Source: Gnetum montanum (Eukaryota; Streptophyta; Gnetopsida; Gnetales; Gnetaceae). From it: 47,584 nucleotides of DNA. The stretch is from positions 861,731 through 909,314 of the forward strand of contig MNCI01029492.1 of NCBI GenBank assembly GCA_015680685.1, read 5' to 3'. The notes beneath the pieces were generated by a model. It saw only the letters and a list, made by a program, of their open reading frames with translations, ran no database searches and was not told the origin of the DNA. Numbering within the stretch: position 1 is the first letter of the stretch; each line of letters opens with the position of its first letter. A program made the position numbers and the translations under genes. Below are positions 22,761 to 32,460 of this stretch, one piece after another.

Positions 22761-25034
22761 ATCAAAAAAAGGACATTTTTGTGGCTTGGGTTCCAGTCCA
22801 CTTGGCTGAGGTGTCGGTTGTAAGTTAACATCCCTCGTAGCATTTCGTTGCTACAGCTGTGGCGGTATTTCTCCCTGCATCGATGGGGCAGGTGGTAGTT
22901 AAGTAAGATGTTGTGGAGGAGTGGCAGGAGAAGGTGATCGAGGATAGAAGAGATGTGGGCTCTCCCCCCTGGGTGATGGAGATTGAGTTCAAAAATACTC
23001 TAGGGGGTGGTAATGACTTTGAAAGGCCGCATGACTAGAAGAGTCTCGTGGAGAGACCGATTGCTAAACGTAGTACCCATAAGGATCTGGCTGTTTGTAA
23101 GGGTACTGCTGCCTTGGAGGTGGCATCCCCCATGCTTGTGGTTGCTACCACTATTGGAAGTATTCGTATGATTGCGGTGGCACTCCACTTGGATAATATC
23201 CTTGTTGTTGGTGGTGGAACCGCCTGGAATTTCCTTGTGGATAAGGCAACCTTCAAGGTATTTTCCGCTGTGCCAAGCAAGGGTCAAGGCGTACACCCCA
23301 GACTCTTGAAGATGTGACACCACAGGACAGCATCCCTTAGGATGTTCATATTGGCATATGCCACATTCATCATCCTGCTCGTTGTCAGAGTCTGCAACCT
23401 ACTCTGCTACAGAAACTTTGCCCTTACCCTTATATTGGGCACATTCAGCTTCCTTCTTCCTGCGCCGATCGTGGTCATTACCTTATTCTCTAGATTCTTC
23501 TGGGATTTTCAACATGCTTTGGACTCTTTCATCCAAAGAGTCCCACATCTTATCCATCTTTGTCGATATTTTAGATGTGAACTTTTGTAACGACAAAGTC
23601 TTTTGATTCACAACTGCTTCCAATGGTGATTCATCCTCCTCCTAGCAAAATTGGACCTCCCTTTTCCTAAGGGAAGGATCCCGATTGAATTCTTCTGCAC
23701 TCTCCTTTTTCCTAAGTTCTCCTTCCTCCTTGGCCACTTGTTCAATGAGGCACTGCAATTGATGGGTCCTTAGCTCCGACAGTCATCCCTGGGCGAACAC
23801 ACCAAGGGTCTTTCACGTTTCAAAACGGAGCCCATCAATGATGTGGTGAAGCTATGCCTGTTGAGAGTAACCATGACCAGGGCACCGATGCAACAATGAG
23901 TAGTACCTACTCATGGAGGCATCTAAGGGTTCATGATTCCCTTGTTTCCAGCCTTGGATCTTTTGTCTTAGATTCGCCACTCTAGAGTACGTTTAATACT
24001 TGTCATTGAAAATTTCAAGAATCGTACTCCATCTTCTGATTGATTCCGGCTCCAAGGACCGATACTAACTTTTAGCTTCTTTGATAAGTATGTGAGGAAA
24101 TAGCTTCAGCTTCTACCAATCATTGTCAATGTTCTGCAGGGTGCAGGCGTCATGGAACGCCTGCAGGTGAGTTTGCGGATCACAGTTGTATCCCCCTTCA
24201 AATCTGGGGATGTTGTTCATATCAACTCGCTTGATCCAGCTATCCTTTATGTGCCTACTAGGGATTTGGACTGCCTCAGTGATTTGGAGCATGCTCCGAG
24301 TAGCCAACAACGGCTCATCTGAATCATAGTCCTGTTGAGGACTATGATGTTTGTGACAATTCCGGCTACCCCTCCTTTCATGCCGGTGAGCATCGCGCGA
24401 TTGGTCGCGCGTTTCCTAACGTTGCCTCTTTCGACCCTTTTTACCACCGTCCTTTCATCCCTTCCTATCCTGGTTATGTTCAAAGCCTGAGCTAGATGAA
24501 GGTGTAGGAGAGCAAGAGGATGGAGAAGAAGGAGAGGTATCGCCACTGCTCCGGTGTCGATCTCCCCCTCTACCCTGATGATGGCCTCAATCAGCCTGTC
24601 CATCCTTGCTATGTGATCCTCCATCCCCTTGAGGATCTTGGTCACTGAGAGGTTTGTTCTAAATGATGGACTGGAGGATCTGCTACCCCAAGGGAAGTTT
24701 GGTCGAATGGGTATCATGAAAGATGGGATCCCCATCGTCCTGCAGCCCTTGCAAGAATAAGGGATTACTGAATTGTTTCCCCTTTTGATATTCATATCTG
24801 TCCTCCATGACATGCTCCACTCTATGGTCTTGGATGCCTAATCTGCCCAGATTGTGATATAGCATCGCAGGAGCTAATCGGTCAGGCGGTAGCACGCTAT
24901 TACCGCCATCGCAAATACTCATCCTAATGTAGAATGAATGTGAAATCAGGGACATATTCATCAGGGTGCTTGTACACCACCCGACATTCTTGTGGCACTG
25001 GTGGGTTGGATACCTCTCTCCTGTGAGAAGACAT
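22761..25034 (-). pseudogene. gag of element Y
   Basis: The start is ATG at 25034, about 148 nt after the primer-binding site, reading MSSHRREVS then HPDEYVPDFTF. A frameshift near 24940 leads into the RLAPAMLYHNLGRLGIQ segment. The core (24310 to about 23650) contains PRFEGGYNCDPQTHLQAFHDAC. A well-preserved knuckle-like CGICQYEHPKGCC lies at about 23310-23355 and is followed by VSHLQESGVYAL. A second frameshift near 23280 moves into the pol frame through a Gln/Pro/Tyr-rich tail. Stops and shifts make it non-functional. Its C-terminus reads straight into protease, so gag and pol were probably one ORF. Confidence 0.82.
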
Positions 25035-25181
25035 ATTGGACGTTAGATGGTCCATGTAATCGTTGTACCTTACTACTAACTTTAATTCGCCTAGCGTGCA
25101 TAAATATTTTTATCCTGGGTCCCTTCCAACGACTTGAATGATAATTTCACTAAGGTTAGATGACGCATGTAAGACTAACAG

Positions 25182-25199
25182 TCCCCAGCAATGGTGCCA
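25182..25199 (-). other. Primer-binding site of element Y
   Basis: Minus-strand TGGCACCATTGCTGGGGA begins one base after the 5' LTR. It differs from the Athila/Tat tRNA-Asp site TGGCGCCGTTGCCGGGGA by three changes, G-to-A twice and C-to-T once. Confidence 0.82.
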
Positions 25200-25200
25200 A

Positions 25201-26072
25201 TGATGAGCGGCTAGGTACCCCTACGCCCAACCATACGAATCACAGGCATTCACATGCGACTCTGTCGAATTTCGTAGAATGTAATCACTTAACATACACC
25301 AGACTCTAACCAGTGAAACCTTGGGTTAGAACAATCGTTGTCCTCCTAATCTCACTTGTGAGGTTCTGTTTACGATGGTTAAGTGAGACTAAGGCTAATG
25401 ATTTTTATAGCTTTTTACTTATCTTTTGGCGGCTAATTAAGGTATGAAAAGTAAGGAATAAACTATTATCTAATCTATACTTATCCTAGCTTATACTCTA
25501 ACTATTCCTAGCATAAGTATCTGATCCCATCTTCCGAGCACGTTCTAAGAATCTCCTAACACTTCTAGGTTACCAGACATTAAGTGTCACTGGGTTTACC
25601 AAGTGTTTGATTTACGTTCGAGATAGTCATACTTATGCCCTTTACGAACTATGAATGAGCGATAGTGATTAAAATAACAATAACAGAAACTTGAGTAATT
25701 AACAAGTAACTAACAAAGCATAAACATATTAAAGTACTGAATGCATAAAATAGGTAACTCCAAATGCTGTAAGGAATGCTTGAATAGTTCGTCTTTATTG
25801 CCATCACGCCAATGGGCTCAGATACATCAATGCTCAAATAAAGAGCTGATCACTTTTCTTACACCTGCTGCAGGCACTTGGAAAATATTTGATCTCCTGT
25901 GGGAAGAAACTGCAAGAGCTTCGCTACAACTAACTAAAAGGTACCTAAATGAGGTAGAAGGCCCTCTTATTTATAAGCCAAAATAGGCTCCGCGTAAACG
26001 GGGCCACATCGACGCATGGAAGCCTATGTCGACGGTGCCACGTCGACACATTGACTTAATGACACTTCATAA
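25201..26072 (-). repeat. 5' LTR of element Y
   Basis: Pairs with 13194-14092. In minus sense there is a TATA box (25977-25966), then AATAAA (25799-25794) about 170 nt later. Its outer end reads ...CTTCATAA, where the 3' copy has ...CTTCATCA, a single change in the terminal dinucleotide. Confidence 0.92.
25966..25977 (-). promoter_or_regulatory. TATA box in Y 5' LTR
   Basis: Minus-strand CTTATAAATAAG, at the equivalent position to the X, P and Z LTR boxes. Confidence 0.7.
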
Positions 26073-26077
26073 GTTAT
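26073..26077. repeat. Target-site duplication of element Y, right copy (GTTAT)
   Basis: Matches 13189-13193. Confidence 0.88.
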
Positions 26078-26350
26078 GGATGGACAACGAAAGGTGCAAT
26101 CTTGGTGTCAGTAGCAACACGTCTTCTCCTTTTCTCTCTCTCTCTCACTTCTCTCTCAACTACCAAATAAGGCTAGATGTCAATTATGTATAGTGTTCAC
26201 TCTTGTGGTCATGAACACCAATGTGGTCATGTATTGTAATGTTGATCTGTTCACATGTAATCCCATTCACCATTAGTTATCATTCAAGTCAATAATCCCA
26301 TACCTTCCCAATATTTTGTAAGGAACTCAAGGATGAGTTTTCATTTAGTC

Positions 26351-26359
26351 ATGGGGGTA
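26351..26359 (+). other. Polypurine tract of element P
   Basis: ATGGGGGTA directly before the LTR; the core is identical to Y's tract. Confidence 0.8.
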
Positions 26360-26360
26360 T

Positions 26361-26428
26361 GATGAGTCGTGATATCGCGTATGCAATATCACATCCACGA
26401 CATGATATCGCATACACGATATCGTGTC
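26361..26428. repeat. Palindromic ATATCG-type block in P U3
   Basis: Several overlapping inverted and direct repeats of GATATCG-like units, including the perfect 14-base palindrome ACACGATATCGTGT at 26414-26427. Located just upstream of the TATA box. Absent from X's LTR. Confidence 0.75.
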
Positions 26429-26440
26429 CTACCTCATCTT

Positions 26441-26450
26441 CTATAAACAA
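26441..26450 (+). promoter_or_regulatory. TATA-like box in P LTR
   Basis: CTATAAACAA followed by GAGG, as in the other family LTRs, with AATAAA about 178 nt later. Confidence 0.6.
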
Positions 26451-27169
26451 GAGGCAGTTCCCTTGGTTTCAAGGTAGTTAGACTTAGACCCTTAGCCAAA
26501 CTCTTGCAATTTTGTCATTCCAGAGTTAGAATTATTTCTGTGTGCCCACAGTAGGAGTCATAGAGTGAACGGATCTTTATTCGAGTAATTTGTACCTAAG
26601 CACAATTTTGTGTACGGCAATAAAGATGAACTTTATGATAAACCTTACAACATACATATTAAGCTAATTAGTAATTAATGATTGTTTAACACTTTCCTAG
26701 TTAATTAATATCTCTCTAAACCTTCAACCCCCTTAGTTAAATACACTCAGTACGACTGCTTCGAGCATGCGTGTAACGCTTGGTAACCTAGTCACTATTA
26801 GCTTTTGGTAATCCCAGCAGCGTTGCACTGGTTCAGGATGTGTACAGCAAGTGGGAACGGTTACTAGTGTTAGGAACATTTAGAAACTAGTTCATGAATA
26901 GTTCATGTAAGTTAGCCACTTAGTTCTCTCTCCCTCTCCTTTAGTAGCAGAAGACATAAAAAAAATATGAAAGCTATAAAAATCATATACCTCAAGCTTA
27001 CTTAACCATACAACCCTGACAATACAAGTAAGTTTGGAAAGACAACGATTGATTAACCCTGAGTGTTCCATTAAGGCACATAAGCACTTAGTCCTTGGAG
27101 TTCGACCGGATCATGCGTGAAACACTCGTATTCGAATGGTTGAGTGTAGGGGTACCTCGCCACTCATCA

Positions 27170-27469
27170 AAAACAAATTAATTGTTTAGCTTTCATTGAA
27201 AGCTTTTTTTCTTGAAGTTGTAACAAAAAAGTAACATCTTTGATATTCTAGTATTTAATAGCTAAAGAGAGGCTATGGTTATGATTTTGCTACTAGAAAA
27301 TTACTACACACCAAAGTTTCCAAATAGACTAAAGAACAAGGGGTTGAAGACAATTCTAAATGTAAAGAAATGAAGTAGACAAACTAGGTTAATCTCCAAT
27401 AATAACTTCATTGATACTTGGCTCAAAGTTGTTACAAATTCTAGATGTCCATTTTCAAGTATGTTGAGA
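27170..27469. other. Unassigned AT-rich stretch
   Basis: Between the end of P's LTR and the recognisable C-terminus of the LINE. It may be the LINE 3' region, but no clear poly(A) end is visible. Confidence 0.4.
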
Positions 27470-27830
27470 AATTATCCATTAAGAAAATTGAGAAAATTAG
27501 CCTTCACTTTTACAAAGAGGACATTAAGGAGAAACATTTTCCATATGTTCAACATAAGTGTCAATAGAAAGACCTTGATGAATAAGACTTCATAAAAAAT
27601 ATGAATTTTAGAAAATGTTGAAGCTCTCCAAATATCTTGTATATTCCTCATCCATAAGTGTGATGATAATTGCATTTTCTTGGCCTTATTGAATTTATTA
27701 TGAATAAAATCATTCTTTATAATAATCTCATAAGCAACTTTTGAATTAAAAGAAAAAACATATATGTCATCCTTCCAAAAAAATACTAGGAAAATCCTTA
27801 TGGAAATTATTATCAACTTCAAATAAATTC
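27470..27830 (-). pseudogene. LINE C-terminal (zf-RVT-like) region
   Basis: An ORF of about 116 codons contains a W...KIHIF arrangement like the region near the C-terminal zinc-binding segment of plant L1 ORF2 proteins. The zinc-binding residues are not convincing. It is collinear with the RT at 28230-29720 on the same strand. Confidence 0.5.
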
Positions 27831-28229
27831 ACGAGATTAGAAATTAATTTTTCAAAATTCTTTTTTCTCTTTCTATTCAAACCATAAAGGTTAGAAACTT
27901 CATTCCAAGTAATCCATCTATCCTATATACATAAACAAGAAACTAGAGTGATATCAAATTTGCTCCAAGTGGTACATAATCTAGGCTAATTTTCTAAACA
28001 TATCTTCCAAATCCATAATATGATTGTAATTCTAATATTTACTAAGCTTGCACATCTTTCAAATTTGTTCAAGAATAAGAAAACTAGGAATAGAAATGAC
28101 CTAAGGAAAAAAGGTAGTAAAGAAAGTTATCAAAAAACAAACTATTATTATTTTTAGGTTTTACATCCATAATTTTATTTCTTAAAAGGAACATCCAAGC
28201 ATTATCTCCAATAATGCACTTTAAATCCA

Positions 28230-29720
28230 TTTTTCTATAAAAAAAATACCCTAGTTATAACAATTAATGAGGCCAAGTTATCTATCTTTCTTGTTACCAA
28301 TGCAAATATCTCAAGCAACTCTAGAAAAACCTTTTCTATGTTACTTAGCAAACCAAAGAAACTAATGGATAATATGATCAATCCTCTCACAAGAACTTTT
28401 ATAATGAGTCTAATAATTGGAGTAATAAACATGAGTTTATTGAAGCATTTTCTTAATAACTAAAACTTTAACAGTAAGGGTGAGCATTTATTTATCATTT
28501 ATCAAGCTTCTTTTCAATTTTATCAACCATATAATTCCACAAAATAGTAAACCTAGGCTTAAAAGAAAAGGGGATTTCTAAAATTTTGAATAAAGAATTT
28601 TTTTTTTCAAGATTTTCCAAGGCTTGAAAGTAATCCACTCATCAATATTGCTATTACAATAAACATCAGATTTTTGCCAATTATTCCAAGAAACAAATAA
28701 CATGTAGTAATCCTCTACTCTAATTAAAAGAGTATTGATATGTTACAAAGAACTATTGATCATAAAACAATAATCATCTACAAAGTGCATATTAAGCAAT
28801 TACATACCTTGATCATCAATTGAATTTCCCTTACTAAAATTCCTTTATAGATCATAATGCAAATTATGTAAAAAATATTTGCAGCAATAATAAAAGGATA
28901 GGGAACTAAAGGACAACCTTGATGAATTGATTATTGAAGAGAAAAGAAGGAACTTAATCCAAAATTAGTAGCAATTTGAGCATTAGCATCAACAAGTAGG
29001 GTACAGATAAGTTAAATAAAATAATTACCAAATTCAAGTTTATAAATGTAAGAAATAATAAAATTCATTCAATCTTGTCATAAGCTTTAGCATAATCTAA
29101 CTTTATAAAAATAATGTATTAGTTAGTATCAGAAGCCCACCACATTCCCTCCCAAGCTACAGTAACATTATTTAAGATATATCTACCTTTAACAAAACAA
29201 GTCTACTTAGATTTGATGATATCTTCAATAACCTTTTGAATTTAACAAGCCACACATTTAGCTAAGATTTTATAAGTATTGTTAAGAAAAGTAATAGGCC
29301 TCCAATTACCAATATGTTAAGGATCTCCATTCTTAGGAAGAAGACAAATCTCACCTTTATCAATATTTTTACCAAGAAAATTTTTTCTAATGGCTTCTTG
29401 GAAAACATGAAAGAGATCATCTACAATGATGTCCCAATGCTTATTAAAAATTCAATAGGAAAATCGTCGAAACATTGAGCTCTACCATCTTCTAAACTAA
29501 AGGCTGCTATTTTGATTTCTTTCATTGTAATTTCTACTTCAACAATACTTTGATATGCCTTTGTTATAAGATGAATATGCATACTACAGGTTTGGAAGGA
29601 TTTTTTGCTAAAACCTTCACAAGTAAAAATAGAAGATTATTGATTTATTTAAAAAAATGTTAATAGTCTCAGGATCTTTAATTATGAAATCACTTATATA
29701 AAGTAACTCCAATTTAGGTA
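28230..29720 (-). pseudogene. L1-type LINE reverse transcriptase
   Basis: Non-LTR RT in several frames with stops. Recognisable pieces are LPKNGDP...IGNWRPITFLNNTYKILAKC (about 29330-29250), KGRYILNNV, IKLDYAKAYDK (about 29112-29071) and FVDD in the place of the catalytic F/YADD box (28784-28773). The order matches plant L1 ORF2. Identification is by family motifs; the element is plainly inactive. Confidence 0.82.
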
Positions 29721-30189
29721 CTTAACCCTTCCTTTTAGAAATTTTAAAAATTCCTTGCAAGGTTCATCTTCAATTTTTATCCAACTTAGGCAGCTTTTAG
29801 TGAGAGCACTTTTACCTTTAAAAGTATCCCAATATTATTTAGCATAATGAGCTTTAGCCAAGGCTTTTTGAGTTCAAAATCAAAGGAATTCTAGTCTAAA
29901 ATAATTTGCATTTTCTTTACAAATTCTGCAAGATATTCTTCAACTTGATAGTTACGCTTAGTAAATTACTTTCCAAATTATTTAGCATAATTTTTGACTC
30001 TACAAGTAGTTCATTACCACTAGTCAATTCAACCAATATCACTAGTAGGCTTTTTTCTACCTTCTATAAAGACTTAAAAATATTTTTCCTACTGAGTCCT
30101 ATGAACATATTAGTATTCATACAAAAAAGCTCATGCTTTCAAATAGAGGAAGAATTAAAACTAGAGAGAGAAATAATTTGATAAAATAA
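29721..30189 (-). pseudogene. LINE ORF2 region between endonuclease and RT
   Basis: Collinear with the flanking LINE domains and AT-rich. Only weak similarity can be read by eye, with no conserved motif that I can name. Confidence 0.4.
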
Positions 30190-30839
30190 CATCTATATGC
30201 ACTTTTACTTTTCTTGCATGCTTCCAAAAGGAAACATTAGAGATGTAAAATCTATCAAGTCGACAATAAATTCTATCATTTCCTTGTTGATAATTACACC
30301 AAGTATAGTGCTTTTTACTTGAATAAGATGAGAATAAAGGGCTAACATTAGAAAAAAATATTTTTTCTTTGAAATTGCACTAATATTTTTTTGCTTGAGA
30401 AGATATATTAGGATGAAGACCACTAAGTTTATCTAAATGACTTTCAACAATATTGAAATCACCTCTAAAAATCCAAGGAACTTTATGTAGAGATAGAAGC
30501 TCGTTCTAAACCTTTGATTGATCTTTTGAATTCACTGTGACAAGTAACTTAAATAACTCTTCCAAGGTTCTTAGAACCAAAATTCAAAACTTTTCTAGTC
30601 CAATTTTTATTAACAAGAACAACAACACCTCATTTATTAACTTCTTAAATAGCAAAAAAAATAATGCAATTTTTTAAAATGCATTTACCAATAAAATTAA
30701 TATCATGAGCTGAAATATTAATTTTTTGTAGGAAAAGAAAATCTAAAGATAAATGTCAGTTTAAAAGATACTTCCTAATAATCTTTGCCACTTGGTACCT
30801 ATCAGAAAGGCCTCGAACATTCCATGATAAAATTAACAT
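30190..30839 (-). pseudogene. L1-type LINE endonuclease (start of ORF2)
   Basis: APE-like endonuclease that would nick target DNA. The ATG at 30839 opens MLILSWNVRGLSDRYQ, the usual start of plant L1 ORF2. Further on are RGDFNIVESHLDKLSG (about 30470-30425) and the TWCNYQQGNDRIYCRLDRF-type segment (about 30300-30240). Multiple stops. LINE sequence ends at the ORF2 start codon; no ORF1 is present. Confidence 0.82.
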
Positions 30840-30840
30840 T

Positions 30841-32056
30841 GAGATATTTATAGATGAATTGAAGGACTAAGTGCACAATGCCTCTAATCACAGTATGTCA
30901 ATGAATGGATTAGTTTTGAATATGATTCTCTTTGTAGATGATGTGGCCTTGATTGTAAAATTAGCTACAAGATTAAACTATATGCTTTAAATTCTCCATA
31001 ACTACTACAACCATTCTAGTATGAAAGTTAATATTGATAAGAATTAAATTATAGTTTGTGGTACTAGAAATAGAAATTACAATTTTTCCTTGGATAAAAA
31101 AGATAATATATGTAAATCTTATAAATATTTGAAAGTTGAATTTGCCAATAATTATAGTTGGAATACCCTTATTGCTCAATGGGTTTTTAAGTGGTATATG
31201 AGCTTTATTTGCTCTAAGAAATAATTGTAGTAGGAAACAAATTTTGGCATGGGAGATTACAGGAAAAAATTTTCATAGTCTTGTCTAACCTATATTATTA
31301 TATGGGTGTGTTGCATGGGAACCTTCTCTTTCCACACATAATTGAAAAAAATTAGAGAATGTTTAAAAATAGTTTCTTGTATGTGAATTTGAAGTGAAAA
31401 TACAAACTTCTTATGATATCTTATTTTTAGAAGCAGATTTTCTTCCTCTTAAAGTTGAAGCCCTTTGTCAATTTATTACTTATACTTAGAAGTTTAGTTA
31501 CATGGAGGAAATTAATTATGCTAAGGAGATGATGAATGCTACACAAGAAAATGAATGATTGCATCAACAAAAATTATGGTTTTAGTCATGGAATAATGTA
31601 ATAGAGGATCTTCCTTTAAACAAAAGGTTATTCTAGAAAACTATAAAAGAAAAATTCTTGGCTAAAGTTTGGTTCAACACGTCAAGGAAATAACATTTTT
31701 ATTTACATTTTGTTAGAGAAGGTTTGTTATCTAGTACTCAAAAGTATACATTTTCAACTATTCCTATTCATTTAAGGAATTAAAATGCTAGAGCAAGAAT
31801 GAACTCTCACCATCCCTTTATTAAGATAGGTCATTGGAATAATTTACTAAGAGAAGAGTGTATTTGAATATTGTGCAACCAAAGCAATGAAGATGAAGAA
31901 CATATTATTTTATTTTTCCCATCTTTAACTCACACTCGAATGAATTATACTATTAGTTGTAATTTGCTAATTTTTTTTCAAATTGATCCTATCTACTTAG
32001 GGCATTACATCAATGATGTTTTCAACTTTTCTCAAAAATATTTTAAGGCTTTGTAA
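30841..32056 (+). pseudogene. Fragment of a second non-LTR reverse transcriptase, opposite strand
   Basis: From the first bases the frame reads EIFIDELKD, then MNGLVLNMILFVDDVALI with the catalytic FVDD at 30931-30942. It continues with MKVNIDKN and CKSYKYL, then PILLYGCVAWEP in another frame, LFLEADFLPLKVEAL, and a Cys/His-like C-terminus (CNQSNEDEEHIILF, from 31871). This is a plant non-LTR RT unlike the L1 beside it; I do not assign a clade. The 5' half (endonuclease and fingers) is missing. Stops and frameshifts are frequent. Confidence 0.75.
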
Positions 32057-32460
32057 TGGTTGAAAAAATCCTTTGTGATTTCCTAGATGCAATAAAAATT
32101 TCTAATTTTTAGATTTTTCTATGAATCAAAGCCAATATAGGCAATTGATAAATTTGCCGAATCCAAATGAAGAGTGGCAAAATAACAAACATTACTCAAT
32201 CCAAATTTTACCCATAATGAACTAAGAAATAAGGTGAAGAGAAAAGTAATTGTCTCCTTCTTTGGAAGGTAATTGCATCACTTTGCTTACATGACATAAA
32301 CTTTTTCCTAGTGTTTTACATAGGTTTCATGCCATTTTTGTTTTTGTTTTAATGATTATACATTTACTCTTTCAAAGGTTTCAGTCTCATAGTTACAAGC
32401 ATAGAATTTTTTCTCAGCAACATGCATAGGCAACAAATTTTTATGGAGTGGTTTTCTTGG
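32057..32460. other. Unassigned stretch before element L
   Basis: AT-rich, possibly the 3' end of the non-LTR element. No ORF or repeat that I can support. Confidence 0.4.

Larger units (their letters stand above)
13194..26072 (-). mobile_element. Element Y: near full-length Athila-like element with an extra ORF, nested in P
   Basis: About 12.9 kb on the minus strand: 5' LTR (26072 to 25201), primer-binding site, gag, protease, RT, RNase H, integrase, spacer, ORF3, polypurine tract, 3' LTR (14092 to 13194), flanked by GTTAT. In the first 250 bp compared by eye the LTRs are about 94% identical, with mostly transitions. From about 23280 to 18931 pol stays in one frame and ORF3 stays in one frame; both are broken by stops rather than indels. 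Confidence 0.92.
26073..27169 (+). mobile_element. Element P, 3' end (distal to the Y insertion)
   Basis: Starts with the second GTTAT copy (26073-26077). It continues P's spacer (non-coding, matching X 1-240 in reverse), then the polypurine tract and P's 3' LTR to 27169. No gene is seen in 26078-26350. Confidence 0.88.
26360..27169 (+). repeat. 3' LTR of element P
   Basis: TGATGAGT...ACTCATCA, homologous to X's LTR. The U3 begins with CpG-containing palindromes (to 26428). The TATA-like CTATAAACAA lies at 26441-26450, and AATAAA at 26619-26624. Confidence 0.88.

Noticed and set aside
25182-25199. tRNA gene remnant
   Set aside because: Only 18 bases match a tRNA 3' end, and the position next to the LTR fits a primer-binding site.
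26361-26428. CRISPR-like or satellite array in P U3
   Set aside because: Units are irregular overlapping palindromes with no spacers, inside an LTR.
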